27,932 nucleotides of DNA from CAZTPH01 sp031552655. Its GTDB lineage: Bacteria > Pseudomonadota > Gammaproteobacteria > UBA9339. The DNA lies in contig JAVBML010000020.1 of assembly GCA_031552655.1 (NCBI GenBank), forward strand, positions 1-27,932. The letters are read 5' to 3'. A program made the translations under genes and the position numbers. Shown piece by piece: positions 11,846 to 19,632 of this stretch. Every line of letters begins with the position of its first letter. Positions within the stretch are counted from its first letter, which is position 1. The notes beneath the pieces are model-generated. The model had not been told where the DNA came from. It made no database searches and saw only the letters and a list, made by a program, of their open reading frames with translations.

Positions 11846-13231
11846 CTATTTTAATTTCTCCGCCTTCTCAACGGCATCTTCGATGGTACCAACCATATAA
11901 AACGCCTGTTCCGGAAGACCATCGTGTTTCCCAGCCAATATTTCACTAAACCCTCTGATGGTATCAGCTAACTTCACATATTTACCAGACTGGCCACTAA
12001 AAATTTCGGCTACAAAAAAAGGCTGTGATAAAAATCTTTCTATTTTACGTGCCCTACTCACCAACAATTTATCTTCATCTGATAGCTCATCAATACCCAA
12101 AATGGAAATAATATCACGTAATTCCAGGTAGCGCTGCAATGTACTCTGCACTGCCCGTGCGACGCCATAGTGTTCCTCTCCCACGATTGACTGCTCCAAT
12201 TGACGACTACTAGAAGCTAGGGGATCTACGGCGGGGAAAATTCCTAATTCTACAATTCTGCGAGATAGAACAACGGTGGTATCAAGGTGTGCAAACACCG
12301 CCACCGGTGATGGATCAGTTAAATCATCGGCGGGAACATAGACCGCCTGAATTGATGTTATGGAACCGAGCTTCGTTGAGGTAATACGCTCCTGCAGCAA
12401 ACCCATCTCCTCGGCCAAGGTAGGCTGATATCCCACAGCTGATGGCATGCGTCCCAAAAGAGCAGAAACTTCAACTCCCGCTAAAGTATAGCGATAGATA
12501 TTATCAACAAAAAATAATATATCCCTTCCCTCATCGCGAAAATGCTCCGCAACCGTAAGACCACTGAGAGCTACTCTAAGACGATTTCCCGGCGGCTCAT
12601 TCATTTGTCCATAGATCAAAGCTACCTTACTCAGTACTTTGGAATTCTTCATCTCATGGTACAAATCATTGCCTTCCCGGGTTCGCTCACCGACACCGAC
12701 AAACACCGAATAGCCATCCCGCTCCACAGCAATGTTTCTAATTAACTCCATGATTGATACCGTCTTACCCACACCGGCACCACCAAATAACCCCACTTTT
12801 CCTCCCTTGGCAAAGGGACATAGAAGATCAATAACTTTTATTCCCGTCTCCAACAGCTCGATGTTTCCCGATTGTTCCACAAAAGCTGGTGGCGCCCGAT
12901 GGATAGATACTCTCTGCGTAGTCTCTATCTCCCCTTGCTCATCTACGGGTTCTCCAAGAACATTCATTATTCTCCCCAGAGTACCTTTACCAACGGGAAC
13001 TGCTATGGGAGAATTGGTATTAATAACCTCCAACTCTCTTCGCAAACCATCGGTGGATCCCATGGCAATGGTACGTACAATACCATCACCCAGCTGCTGC
13101 TGAGTTTCTAAAATTAAATCCGTAGCCGCTACTCGCAAAGCATCATAAATTTTTGGTACGGCTTCCCGAGGAAATTCCACATCCACAATGGCGCCTACGA
13201 TTGAAATTATTTTCCCACTTTGTATCATCAT
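11846..13231 (-). CDS. atpD: ATP synthase F1 subunit beta
   Basis: Catalytic subunit of the F1 head. The 461 residues (E. coli 460) include the Walker A loop GGAGVGKT (150-157, K156), catalytic Glu in GERTREGND (E182), Walker B DILFFVDN (D243), and a DELSDED version of the DELSEED lever near the C-terminus. The start has two adjacent ATGs (13231 and 13228) and the choice is unresolved. It sits between atpG and atpC in the standard F1 order. Confidence 0.97.
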   Translation of the reverse strand: MMIQSGKIISIVGAIVDVEFPREAVPKIYDALRVAATDLILETQQQLGDGIVRTIAMGSTDGLRRELEVINTNSPIAVPVGKGTLGRIMNVLGEPVDEQGEIETTQRVSIHRAPPAFVEQSGNIELLETGIKVIDLLCPFAKGGKVGLFGGAGVGKTVSIMELIRNIAVERDGYSVFVGVGERTREGNDLYHEMKNSKVLSKVALIYGQMNEPPGNRLRVALSGLTVAEHFRDEGRDILFFVDNIYRYTLAGVEVSALLGRMPSAVGYQPTLAEEMGLLQERITSTKLGSITSIQAVYVPADDLTDPSPVAVFAHLDTTVVLSRRIVELGIFPAVDPLASSSRQLEQSIVGEEHYGVARAVQSTLQRYLELRDIISILGIDELSDEDKLLVSRARKIERFLSQPFFVAEIFSGQSGKYVKLADTIRGFSEILAGKHDGLPEQAFYMVGTIEDAVEKAEKLK

Positions 13232-13261
13232 TCGTCTCTAGAAATTAACTTTTTAAAACAA

Positions 13262-14128
13262 TTAAACTGCCGCAGCGCCACCAACTATTTCCGCAATCTC
13301 ATTGGTGATACTACCTTGGCGAGCCTTATTATACATAATTTGCAATTCATCAATAATGTCTTTGCAATTATCCGTTGCATTTTGCATCGCAACCATGCGA
13401 GCTATTTGTTCACAGGCAATGTTATCCACCAAGGCTTGGTAGACCTGGGCTTCAATGTATCTAGTAAATACCGTATCCAGAAGATTATGGTACTCCTCCC
13501 GAGGCTCATAGATATAATTACCATTAAAGTTAGTGGCCCGTTTCCCAGCAGTTAGTGGCAATAGCGATTGAATCAATGGCTGCTGGGTAAGTGTATTCAC
13601 ACATTCATTGTGGGCAATAAAAAGTCGATGCAATTGCCCCCGCTTATAGCTATCAAGCATAACTTTTATCGCTCCCAGCACATCCTCCACCCTAGGTAAT
13701 TCCCCTAGGTTGCTAGCATGGGCAACGATGTTAACCCCCATGGCTCGAAAGAATACCTCCGCTTTCTTTCCAAATAAGCACCAACTAACATCCGTTTGCT
13801 CTGGCAATGATCGAACATGTTCAAGCACCGCCTTAAACAAATTAAGATTCAAACCACCGCACAAACCACGATCGGTAGCTACCACGATGTAACCTACTTT
13901 TTCCATCCCTTGCACCTTTTTTTCCAAATAGGGATGCTCACTCCAATCATCACTGGCCGCGATGTGCTGCATCACATCGCGGATTTTTGTGGCATAGGGC
14001 ATGGTAGTTAACATACGCTGCTTAGCAAGCCGCATTTTACTGGCGGCAACATTTTGCATAGCCCTAGTAATTTTCTGAATTTTTCTAATGCCCACTATTT
14101 TAACTTTAATTTCTCGCGGTGATATCAT
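13262..14128 (-). CDS. atpG: ATP synthase F1 subunit gamma
   Basis: Rotor shaft of F1. The 288 residues (E. coli 287) show the conserved N-terminal helix (IRKIQKITRAMQNVAASKMR), the Rossmann-like middle (YIVVATDRGLCGGLN) and the conserved C-terminal helix ending in NKARQGSITNEIAEIVGGA. It lies 18 nt after atpA in the operon. Confidence 0.97.
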   Translation of the reverse strand: MISPREIKVKIVGIRKIQKITRAMQNVAASKMRLAKQRMLTTMPYATKIRDVMQHIAASDDWSEHPYLEKKVQGMEKVGYIVVATDRGLCGGLNLNLFKAVLEHVRSLPEQTDVSWCLFGKKAEVFFRAMGVNIVAHASNLGELPRVEDVLGAIKVMLDSYKRGQLHRLFIAHNECVNTLTQQPLIQSLLPLTAGKRATNFNGNYIYEPREEYHNLLDTVFTRYIEAQVYQALVDNIACEQIARMVAMQNATDNCKDIIDELQIMYNKARQGSITNEIAEIVGGAAAV

Positions 14129-14146
14129 ATAAAATCTAAATTTTCA

Positions 14147-15691
14147 TCAGTGTAACTTAGTAAAATCCTCTTTAAACCTTAAAATAATACGAGTTAACTC
14201 CTGCTCAGTCTCACTGGTACCCACGGGATTTCGATCAATGCTCCTAAGTAGTTCGCTATGGTATTCGGAAAAATGTTGATGCAGTTGCCTTTCGAACAAT
14301 ACCACCTTGTCCAAAGCAATATCTAGCAGTAGCTTCTTTTCTATCAAGAACATACTAATGGCCATGAAAGCTACGCTCAGTGGGGCAAAACGTTCCTGCT
14401 TTAAAATTTCCATGGCTCGAATACCATGGTCCAATTGCTTCCTCGTAGTATCATCCAATTCCGAAGCAAATTGTGCAAAGGCCTCCAGCTCTCTATACTG
14501 AGCCAAAGCCAAACGTAATCCCTGGCCAAATTTTTTCACGATGGGAGTCTGAGCAGCGCTGCCCACTCGAGAAACTGATAAACCCGCATTAACCGCTGGC
14601 CGCATGCCACTATTAAATAGACTCGTTTCTAGAAAAATTTGACCATCGGTAATGGATATTATATTCGTAGGAATAAACGAAGACACATCACCTGCCTGGG
14701 TTTCCACTATGGGTAAAGCCGTTATGGAACCGGTTTTACCAACTACTCTACCTTGAGTTACCTGGGATACATACTGTTCATTTACCTGAGCTGCCCTCTC
14801 CAATAGGCGTGAATGTAGATAAAAGATATCCCCAGGATAGGCTTCTCTTCCTGGCGGTCGACGCAGTAGCAGAGAAATCTGACGATAGGCCCAGGCATGC
14901 TTCGTCAAGTCATCGTAAACAATTAAAGCATCCTCTCCCTGGTCACGAAAATATTCAGCGATGGCACACCCAGAGTATACGGAAATATACTGTTCCGCCG
15001 CAGAACTTGCCGCCGTTGCTGCCACAATGATGGTATGGCCCAGGGCATTGTGCTCCATCAATCGTTGCACAATATTGGCAATCGCTGAAGCTTTTTGACC
15101 AATGGCAACATAGATGCACTTAACTCCCGTTTGTCTTTGATTAATAATAGTATCTATGGCAATGGCAGTCTTACCTGTCTGGCGATCGCCAATAATTAGC
15201 TCCCTTTGTCCTCGACCAATGGGAACCATAGCATCAATTGCCTTGATGCCCGTTTGTAAAGGTTTATGAACAGATTTTCTTGCAATAACTCCCGGGGCAA
15301 TTTTTTCAATGGGAGAAAAACCCGACACATCTACGGCTCCACGGTTATCCATCGGTTCGCCCAGAGCATTAACTATGCGCCCTAGTAAAGCATGGCCCAC
15401 GGGAACCGACAGAACTTTTCCCGTGCACCTAACTTTTTGCCCTTCCCGTAATCCGGAACCCGTCCCTAGAACCACGATGCTAGTAACATCTTGCTCCAAA
15501 TTTAGAGCGATGCCATAGCTCTCATCTTCGAACTGCACCATTTCACCCGACATAACTTCCACAATGCCATAAACTTGTACCACCCCATCCCTGACACTCA
15601 AAATACTACCTGCCCTCTCTAATTTAGGAGTGGAGGCAAAGTTCTCTATTTTCTCTCTTATTATGCGGCTTATTTCATTGGAATCTAGCAT
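14147..15691 (-). CDS. atpA: ATP synthase F1 subunit alpha
   Basis: Non-catalytic nucleotide-binding subunit of F1. The 514 residues (E. coli 513) include Walker A GDRQTGKT (168-175), DALIVYDDLTKHAWAYR, and the arginine finger in SVSRVGSAAQ. The longest open frame starts at a GTG (15700), but the ATG at 15691 is chosen. It gives MLDSNEIS, matching the family N-terminus, and has GAAGAG 8 nt upstream. It overlaps the atpH 3' end by 17 nt, which suggests translational coupling. Confidence 0.96.
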   Translation of the reverse strand: MLDSNEISRIIREKIENFASTPKLERAGSILSVRDGVVQVYGIVEVMSGEMVQFEDESYGIALNLEQDVTSIVVLGTGSGLREGQKVRCTGKVLSVPVGHALLGRIVNALGEPMDNRGAVDVSGFSPIEKIAPGVIARKSVHKPLQTGIKAIDAMVPIGRGQRELIIGDRQTGKTAIAIDTIINQRQTGVKCIYVAIGQKASAIANIVQRLMEHNALGHTIIVAATAASSAAEQYISVYSGCAIAEYFRDQGEDALIVYDDLTKHAWAYRQISLLLRRPPGREAYPGDIFYLHSRLLERAAQVNEQYVSQVTQGRVVGKTGSITALPIVETQAGDVSSFIPTNIISITDGQIFLETSLFNSGMRPAVNAGLSVSRVGSAAQTPIVKKFGQGLRLALAQYRELEAFAQFASELDDTTRKQLDHGIRAMEILKQERFAPLSVAFMAISMFLIEKKLLLDIALDKVVLFERQLHQHFSEYHSELLRSIDRNPVGTSETEQELTRIILRFKEDFTKLH

Positions 15692-16232
15692 TGTAGGCAC
15701 TCTTCAAAAATAAATTTTTCTTTAAATCATGTAATCTTCTCCTAAGAGAATAGTCCACTATTCTCTCACCCAGGGATAAAACTATTCCCCCAAGAATGGA
15801 AGCATCCACCTCGAATCGCAGCACAACTTCACCTCCATGGCGTCTCCTAAAAACCTCAATAAGGGAGCTTTTTTGTTCTTCGGAAAGTTCACTGGAAACA
15901 ACAACCTTAACTTTCAATGTATTATTATATCTATAAAACAGCTCCTCATAGCGAGAAGCAATAGCTGGTAACAAACTAAGCTTTCGTTTCCGAAGTAATA
16001 GACTAATCAAATTAGCTCCCGGGGCAAAGTCAGAAATAATTTCTGAAAACAAGGCAAATTTTTCTGTGGCAGCGATTTGTGGAGTATCCCAGATATTACC
16101 TCGAGGAAAAGCTAAAACCATTTGTTTACTAGCCCTAAGAAACGCTTCCCAGCGTGAAAATTGTCGCTGGTCCCAAGCCAAATCAAAAATTGCGTTGGCA
16201 TAGATTCTCACATCACTTAGTAGTACCCTCAT
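15675..16232 (-). CDS. atpH: ATP synthase F1 subunit delta
   Basis: Peripheral-stalk cap that ties the b dimer to the top of F1. The 185 residues (E. coli 177) begin VRIYANAIFDLAWDQ, like the family's ARPYAKAAFD, and end with the C-terminal signature LGGIVLSLGERIVDYSLRRR (GxxxxxGDxxxDxSxxxxL type). The C-terminal tail is slightly longer than in E. coli and overlaps the atpA start. It begins 3 nt after atpF. Confidence 0.94.
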   Translation of the reverse strand: MRVLLSDVRIYANAIFDLAWDQRQFSRWEAFLRASKQMVLAFPRGNIWDTPQIAATEKFALFSEIISDFAPGANLISLLLRKRKLSLLPAIASRYEELFYRYNNTLKVKVVVSSELSEEQKSSLIEVFRRRHGGEVVLRFEVDASILGGIVLSLGERIVDYSLRRRLHDLKKNLFLKSAYNARFQ

Positions 16233-16235
16233 TTT

Positions 16236-16706
16236 CTATATACCGGCAATAATTTGATCAATTAATTTTCGCTGGGAAGCTTCGTCAAAACTTTGTTTAA
16301 TAACCTGCTCTGCCGCCGCAATCACCAATTCAGCAGTTTGATGCTGTAGCTGTTCCTTTACCTTGGCAATTTCCAACTGCATCTCTTCCTCCATACGTGC
16401 TAATATTTTATTGCGTTCTCCCTTGGCCACTACTTTGGATTCCTCAATCAAGAATAGAGATTGTTGCTGTGCCCGTGCTACAATTAACGCCGCTTCAGCC
16501 TTAGCCTCTCCTAGCTGCTCTGTAATATTTTGCTGCACCAATGCCATCTCCTCTCTTCCCTTTTTTACCTCCTCAATGTTTTCAAGAATTTGCTGCTGCC
16601 GCGCCTCAATGGCCTTAGTTAATCGCGGCCAAATATACTTGACCATTACCCAAAGCAGAACAGCAAAGGTCAGCATTTCACCAAGCAAAGTAATGTTAAT
16701 ATCCAT
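16236..16706 (-). CDS. atpF: ATP synthase Fo subunit b
   Basis: Peripheral-stalk subunit. Its 156 residues are the same length as E. coli b. There is one N-terminal membrane helix (about 5-25) with the conserved WPRLTKAIEARQQQI segment just after it, followed by a long Ala/Glu/Gln/Lys-rich helix that would form the parallel coiled-coil dimer, and an AAEQVIKQSFDEASQRKLID end that binds delta. Confidence 0.95.
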   Translation of the reverse strand: MDINITLLGEMLTFAVLLWVMVKYIWPRLTKAIEARQQQILENIEEVKKGREEMALVQQNITEQLGEAKAEAALIVARAQQQSLFLIEESKVVAKGERNKILARMEEEMQLEIAKVKEQLQHQTAELVIAAAEQVIKQSFDEASQRKLIDQIIAGI

Positions 16707-16741
16707 TGCTATATTTTTATATGGTTAAAGAAACAAAGAGA

Positions 16742-17041
16742 TTAGGTGATTTTTTCGATGGCAAATTTGGTAATTTCAGCCAAAAATGGATTGTTACCAA
16801 AAATCAGTAATAACCCAACCGCCACAGCAATGGCAGCAAAGGCATCGATGAGACCAGCCATGAGAAACATTCTCATCATCAATAGTTGTGCTAACTCAGG
16901 TTGCCGCGCGGTACTTTCTAAAAATTTTCCACCGAGATAGCTAAACCCCATGGTAGTACCAATGGCCGCAATGCTAATCATAGATGCCGCAATAATTGCA
17001 GTAACAATCTGCATCTCCGTAATCAAACGTACTAATTCCAC
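16742..17041 (-). CDS. atpE: ATP synthase Fo subunit c
   Basis: Ring-forming proteolipid. The 99 residues are longer than E. coli c (79) through short extensions at both ends. Two membrane helices flank the polar loop RQPE (46-49), and the ion-binding acid is D66 in MAGLIDAFAA. Asp with no visible Gln/Ser sodium-ligand set points to protons. The start is GTG at 17041: GGAGG lies 5 nt upstream, whereas the overlapping ATG (17043) is in another frame that stops at once. It is separated from atpB by about 61 nt. Confidence 0.95.
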   Translation of the reverse strand: MELVRLITEMQIVTAIIAASMISIAAIGTTMGFSYLGGKFLESTARQPELAQLLMMRMFLMAGLIDAFAAIAVAVGLLLIFGNNPFLAEITKFAIEKIT

Positions 17042-17102
17042 ATTAACCTCCGCAAGTTTATAGTTAATTTTTCGTCCGCCGAGAGATCATCCTAGATATT
17101 TT

Positions 17103-17891
17103 CTAATGGCTAGAACTATGAGCCATGTTTAAATAGATAATAGTCAACATCATAAAAATAAACGCCTGTATTAAAATCACCAAAATATGAAACACTGCCC
17201 ACGGCCCTCCAGCAGTCCACTGAAGCCACCAGGGCATGGTAGCTATTAAAATAAACACTAACTCTCCGGCGAACATATTACCAAAAAGTCTCAGAGATAG
17301 CGAGAGCGGTTTAACACATTCTTCAATTAACCTGAAGAGAAGGTTAAATGGAGCAAACCAAATACCAAAGGGATGCAAAAATACCTCTCGGGTAAGATTA
17401 ATAATGCCCTTGGATTTAAAATTATAGAAAATGCATAGTAAAAACACTGTAAAAGATAAAGCAAAAGTAAGGTTGGGATCATTGGTAGCAACGATGCGTA
17501 CATCGGTAAATAAAAATCGTGGCATTAAATCCAGGGGAAATAAATCGAAAATATTTAAAAAAAATATCCAGAGAAAAACCGTTGCCGCCGTAGCAGCTAC
17601 TGTTCCATTAGGTCGCTGCATAATATCCGTAACCAACCCATTAACTCCTTCGATCAACATCTCCACAGCTACTTGAAATTTACTTGGCCTATCTCTGTTA
17701 AATTTTCGAGAAACAAAATACAATGTCAATACAATGAAAAAGCCTACCAAGATGCTAATAATAAAAGTATCAAGATTAAGCATGAAAAAATCATTGGATT
17801 CTCTCAAAGTAAAGGTGCGAAGATCTAGTTGTAGATGTTTAAGGTGATTCTTAACAAATTCTTCGCTAGTAGGGTGTAAAAAATCATTCAC
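17103..17891 (-). CDS. atpB: ATP synthase Fo subunit a
   Basis: Stator membrane subunit carrying the proton half-channels. The 262 residues (E. coli 271) have five or six membrane helices. The essential arginine is R201 in SLSLRLFGNMFAGEL (E. coli R210), followed by E210 (E. coli E219), and Q242 lies in the last helix (E. coli Q252). Its ATG overlaps the atpI stop by 4 nt (ATGA), so translation is coupled. Confidence 0.96.
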   Translation of the reverse strand: MNDFLHPTSEEFVKNHLKHLQLDLRTFTLRESNDFFMLNLDTFIISILVGFFIVLTLYFVSRKFNRDRPSKFQVAVEMLIEGVNGLVTDIMQRPNGTVAATAATVFLWIFFLNIFDLFPLDLMPRFLFTDVRIVATNDPNLTFALSFTVFLLCIFYNFKSKGIINLTREVFLHPFGIWFAPFNLLFRLIEECVKPLSLSLRLFGNMFAGELVFILIATMPWWLQWTAGGPWAVFHILVILIQAFIFMMLTIIYLNMAHSSSH

Positions 17892-18262
17892 TTTTTCATT
17901 TCCACTAGAGAAACAATCAACGATACTAGTATGGTAATTACATAGCCTCCTAAAAAACTCGGGGGGCTAATTCTAAAAACTAGTAATATGGATATAATTA
18001 CCAATAAATTTAGTAGCCATTTAATAATTTCGTGTGAAAAAAAATATCTAAGCATACTTCCATTGTCAATCTTTAATCTAATTCTATGCCTCGCCATGGA
18101 AAAATAAACCGATGGAATTATCCATGCCACCCCCCCCAGAAGAAAAGACTTTATCTCCAAGGTGGATCGTAGCAAATAATTCAGCAAAGCAAACAGAAAC
18201 AAAGTAACTGATTGAATAATAATAATTTTATATTTTTCCCAGAAAGCACTATTCATGGCCAA
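17888..18262 (-). CDS. atpI: ATP synthase accessory protein AtpI
   Basis: Small membrane protein thought to help c-ring assembly. The 124 residues have four hydrophobic helices. Homology is weak by eye, but size, topology and position directly ahead of atpB fit AtpI. The start is either TTG at 18262, with GGGAG 6 nt upstream, or ATG at 18256, with the same site 12 nt away; TTG is kept for its spacing. It begins 10 nt after the efflux adaptor gene, whose last codons precede its ribosome site. Confidence 0.8.
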   Translation of the reverse strand: MAMNSAFWEKYKIIIIQSVTLFLFALLNYLLRSTLEIKSFLLGGVAWIIPSVYFSMARHRIRLKIDNGSMLRYFFSHEIIKWLLNLLVIISILLVFRISPPSFLGGYVITILVSLIVSLVEMKK

Positions 18263-18272
18263 TATTTACTCC

Positions 18273-19313
18273 CTATTTACCATCATACTTAGCAGTCACA
18301 TCAATTATTTTAGATCCAGGAAATATCTTTATTTGTCCCGCCACAACTATTATATCTCCCTCCCTAAGTCCTTCCCTAATTTCCACATTGTTTTGATCCT
18401 TAGCTCCCAGAATCACCTTGATTTTTTCAGCCTTACCATGCACCATTTTAAATACATAGTTACCCTCGCCGGCATAGACAATGGCGGTTTGAGGTACAGC
18501 TATGATTTGTCTTTGCGCTAAGCGCAGCGTAACGCCCACGAAACCACCGGGGATTAACAAACCTTCTGGATTAGGAATATTAGCTCTCACGGTTAAAGTG
18601 CGGTTATTCTGATTTACTAGAGATTCCAAAGCTTCAACGGAACCGCTAAAGATTTTATTGGGATAGATATCACTTTTCAGTGACACCCGCTGGCCAACAT
18701 TTACTCTTCGCAAATAAGATTCAGAGATACTGAAATCAACCTTTAGGGGATCCATGGTCTGTAAATTAACAATATTCTGTCCCGCCGTAACGTAATCCCC
18801 AACACTCACTTGACTCAATCCCAATTTACCGGAAAAGGGTGCCACAATGGAGGTTTGTGCCAACACTGCCTTCAATCCTTCCACCTTAGCTTTATCTGAA
18901 TTATAGTTGGCCTGAATCTGATCAAAATCCGATTTAGCAATATCCCTACTTTTATATAGAGACTGGGCTCGTATAAAATTTAACTTACTTAAATTAAGCT
19001 GTGCCTCGGCGGAAGTAAGTTGAGCACCTACGATATCGGAATTAATCTCAATTAATTGCACCCCTTCTTTCGCCATATCTCCAGAGTTAAAATATACTTT
19101 GGTAACGCGACCAGCGATTTCAGATCTAATGGTTGTACCCGGAATAGATAGTAAAGTTCCCGTGGCATAAATTTCATCATCTAGGGTAACAATTTTAACC
19201 TTGATGGTTTCCACAAAAGCGGGGGGAATTTTTTCCAGCGTTTCTTGCCCAGCATGAGCTACGGAATACCCTAGAAACAAAATTAGGAAAATTTGATATA
19301 ATCGCTGTAACAT
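18273..19313 (-). CDS. Efflux RND-type periplasmic adaptor (membrane fusion protein)
   Basis: Predicted periplasmic adaptor linking an inner-membrane pump to an outer-membrane channel. The 346 residues begin with a signal peptide ending AHAG, with no lipobox Cys. Then come a lipoyl-like half (about 45-75, RSEIAGRVTKVYFNSGD), an alpha-hairpin (about 85-135), the returning lipoyl half (VAPFSGKLGLSQVSVGDYV) and beta-barrel and membrane-proximal domains (LKVDFSISE, IPGGFVGVTLRL, REGLREGDIIVVAG). This is the HlyD/MexA-MdtA layout. No pump or TolC gene lies in the window; its neighbour is atpI, 10 nt downstream. Substrate is unknown. Confidence 0.88.
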   Translation of the reverse strand: MLQRLYQIFLILFLGYSVAHAGQETLEKIPPAFVETIKVKIVTLDDEIYATGTLLSIPGTTIRSEIAGRVTKVYFNSGDMAKEGVQLIEINSDIVGAQLTSAEAQLNLSKLNFIRAQSLYKSRDIAKSDFDQIQANYNSDKAKVEGLKAVLAQTSIVAPFSGKLGLSQVSVGDYVTAGQNIVNLQTMDPLKVDFSISESYLRRVNVGQRVSLKSDIYPNKIFSGSVEALESLVNQNNRTLTVRANIPNPEGLLIPGGFVGVTLRLAQRQIIAVPQTAIVYAGEGNYVFKMVHGKAEKIKVILGAKDQNNVEIREGLREGDIIVVAGQIKIFPGSKIIDVTAKYDGK

Positions 19314-19632
19314 AACTATCTCTCAACTTCTTATTAGCCACAAACTATAACCCACTATCACCATAAATGCTATTAGTAATATTGTGCTAAATAACACTTT
19401 AAAATTTATAGTAAACTAGAAAGTCTATGCTCGATAAGTTTACCAGCCATATAAGGATTGAGGTATGGGCAGTGCAAAAGTAGGTCTTAGCCACGGTAGC
19501 GGATTTTAGGGGTCATAGTGGCCTAGCATCTATAGCGAACATAGCAACTTTTCCCATGGTAGCATTTGCAATGTCACACTATCTCCTGTATACTATTTTA
19601 TATGGAGTTTTACTTAAAAATAGGGAGGTTTT
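19314..19632. other. Divergent intergenic region, 319 bp
   Basis: Separates the minus-strand adaptor/ATP synthase block from the plus-strand gene at 19633. It holds the clear plus-strand promoter listed separately. The minus-strand promoter is not obvious, although the operon must start here or further right. GCCAC...GTGGC around 19491-19525 is a short inverted repeat with a long loop. No gene or RNA was recognised. Confidence 0.6.
19566..19594 (+). promoter_or_regulatory. Sigma70-type promoter for the 529-residue protein
   Basis: TTGCAA (19566-19571), a 17-nt spacer and TATACT (19589-19594). Transcription would begin about 30 nt before the start codon. GGGAGG (19623-19628) is 4 nt before the ATG at 19633. 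Confidence 0.7.

Noticed and set aside
16742..17041. Sodium-driven ATP synthase
   Set aside because: Subunit c has Asp66 without the Gln and Glu-Ser/Thr ligand pattern of sodium-binding rings; proton coupling is the simpler reading.
19491..19525. GCCAC...GTGGC inverted repeat as an operator or small RNA
   Set aside because: Only five base pairs with a long loop, easily expected by chance, and no other RNA-like features.
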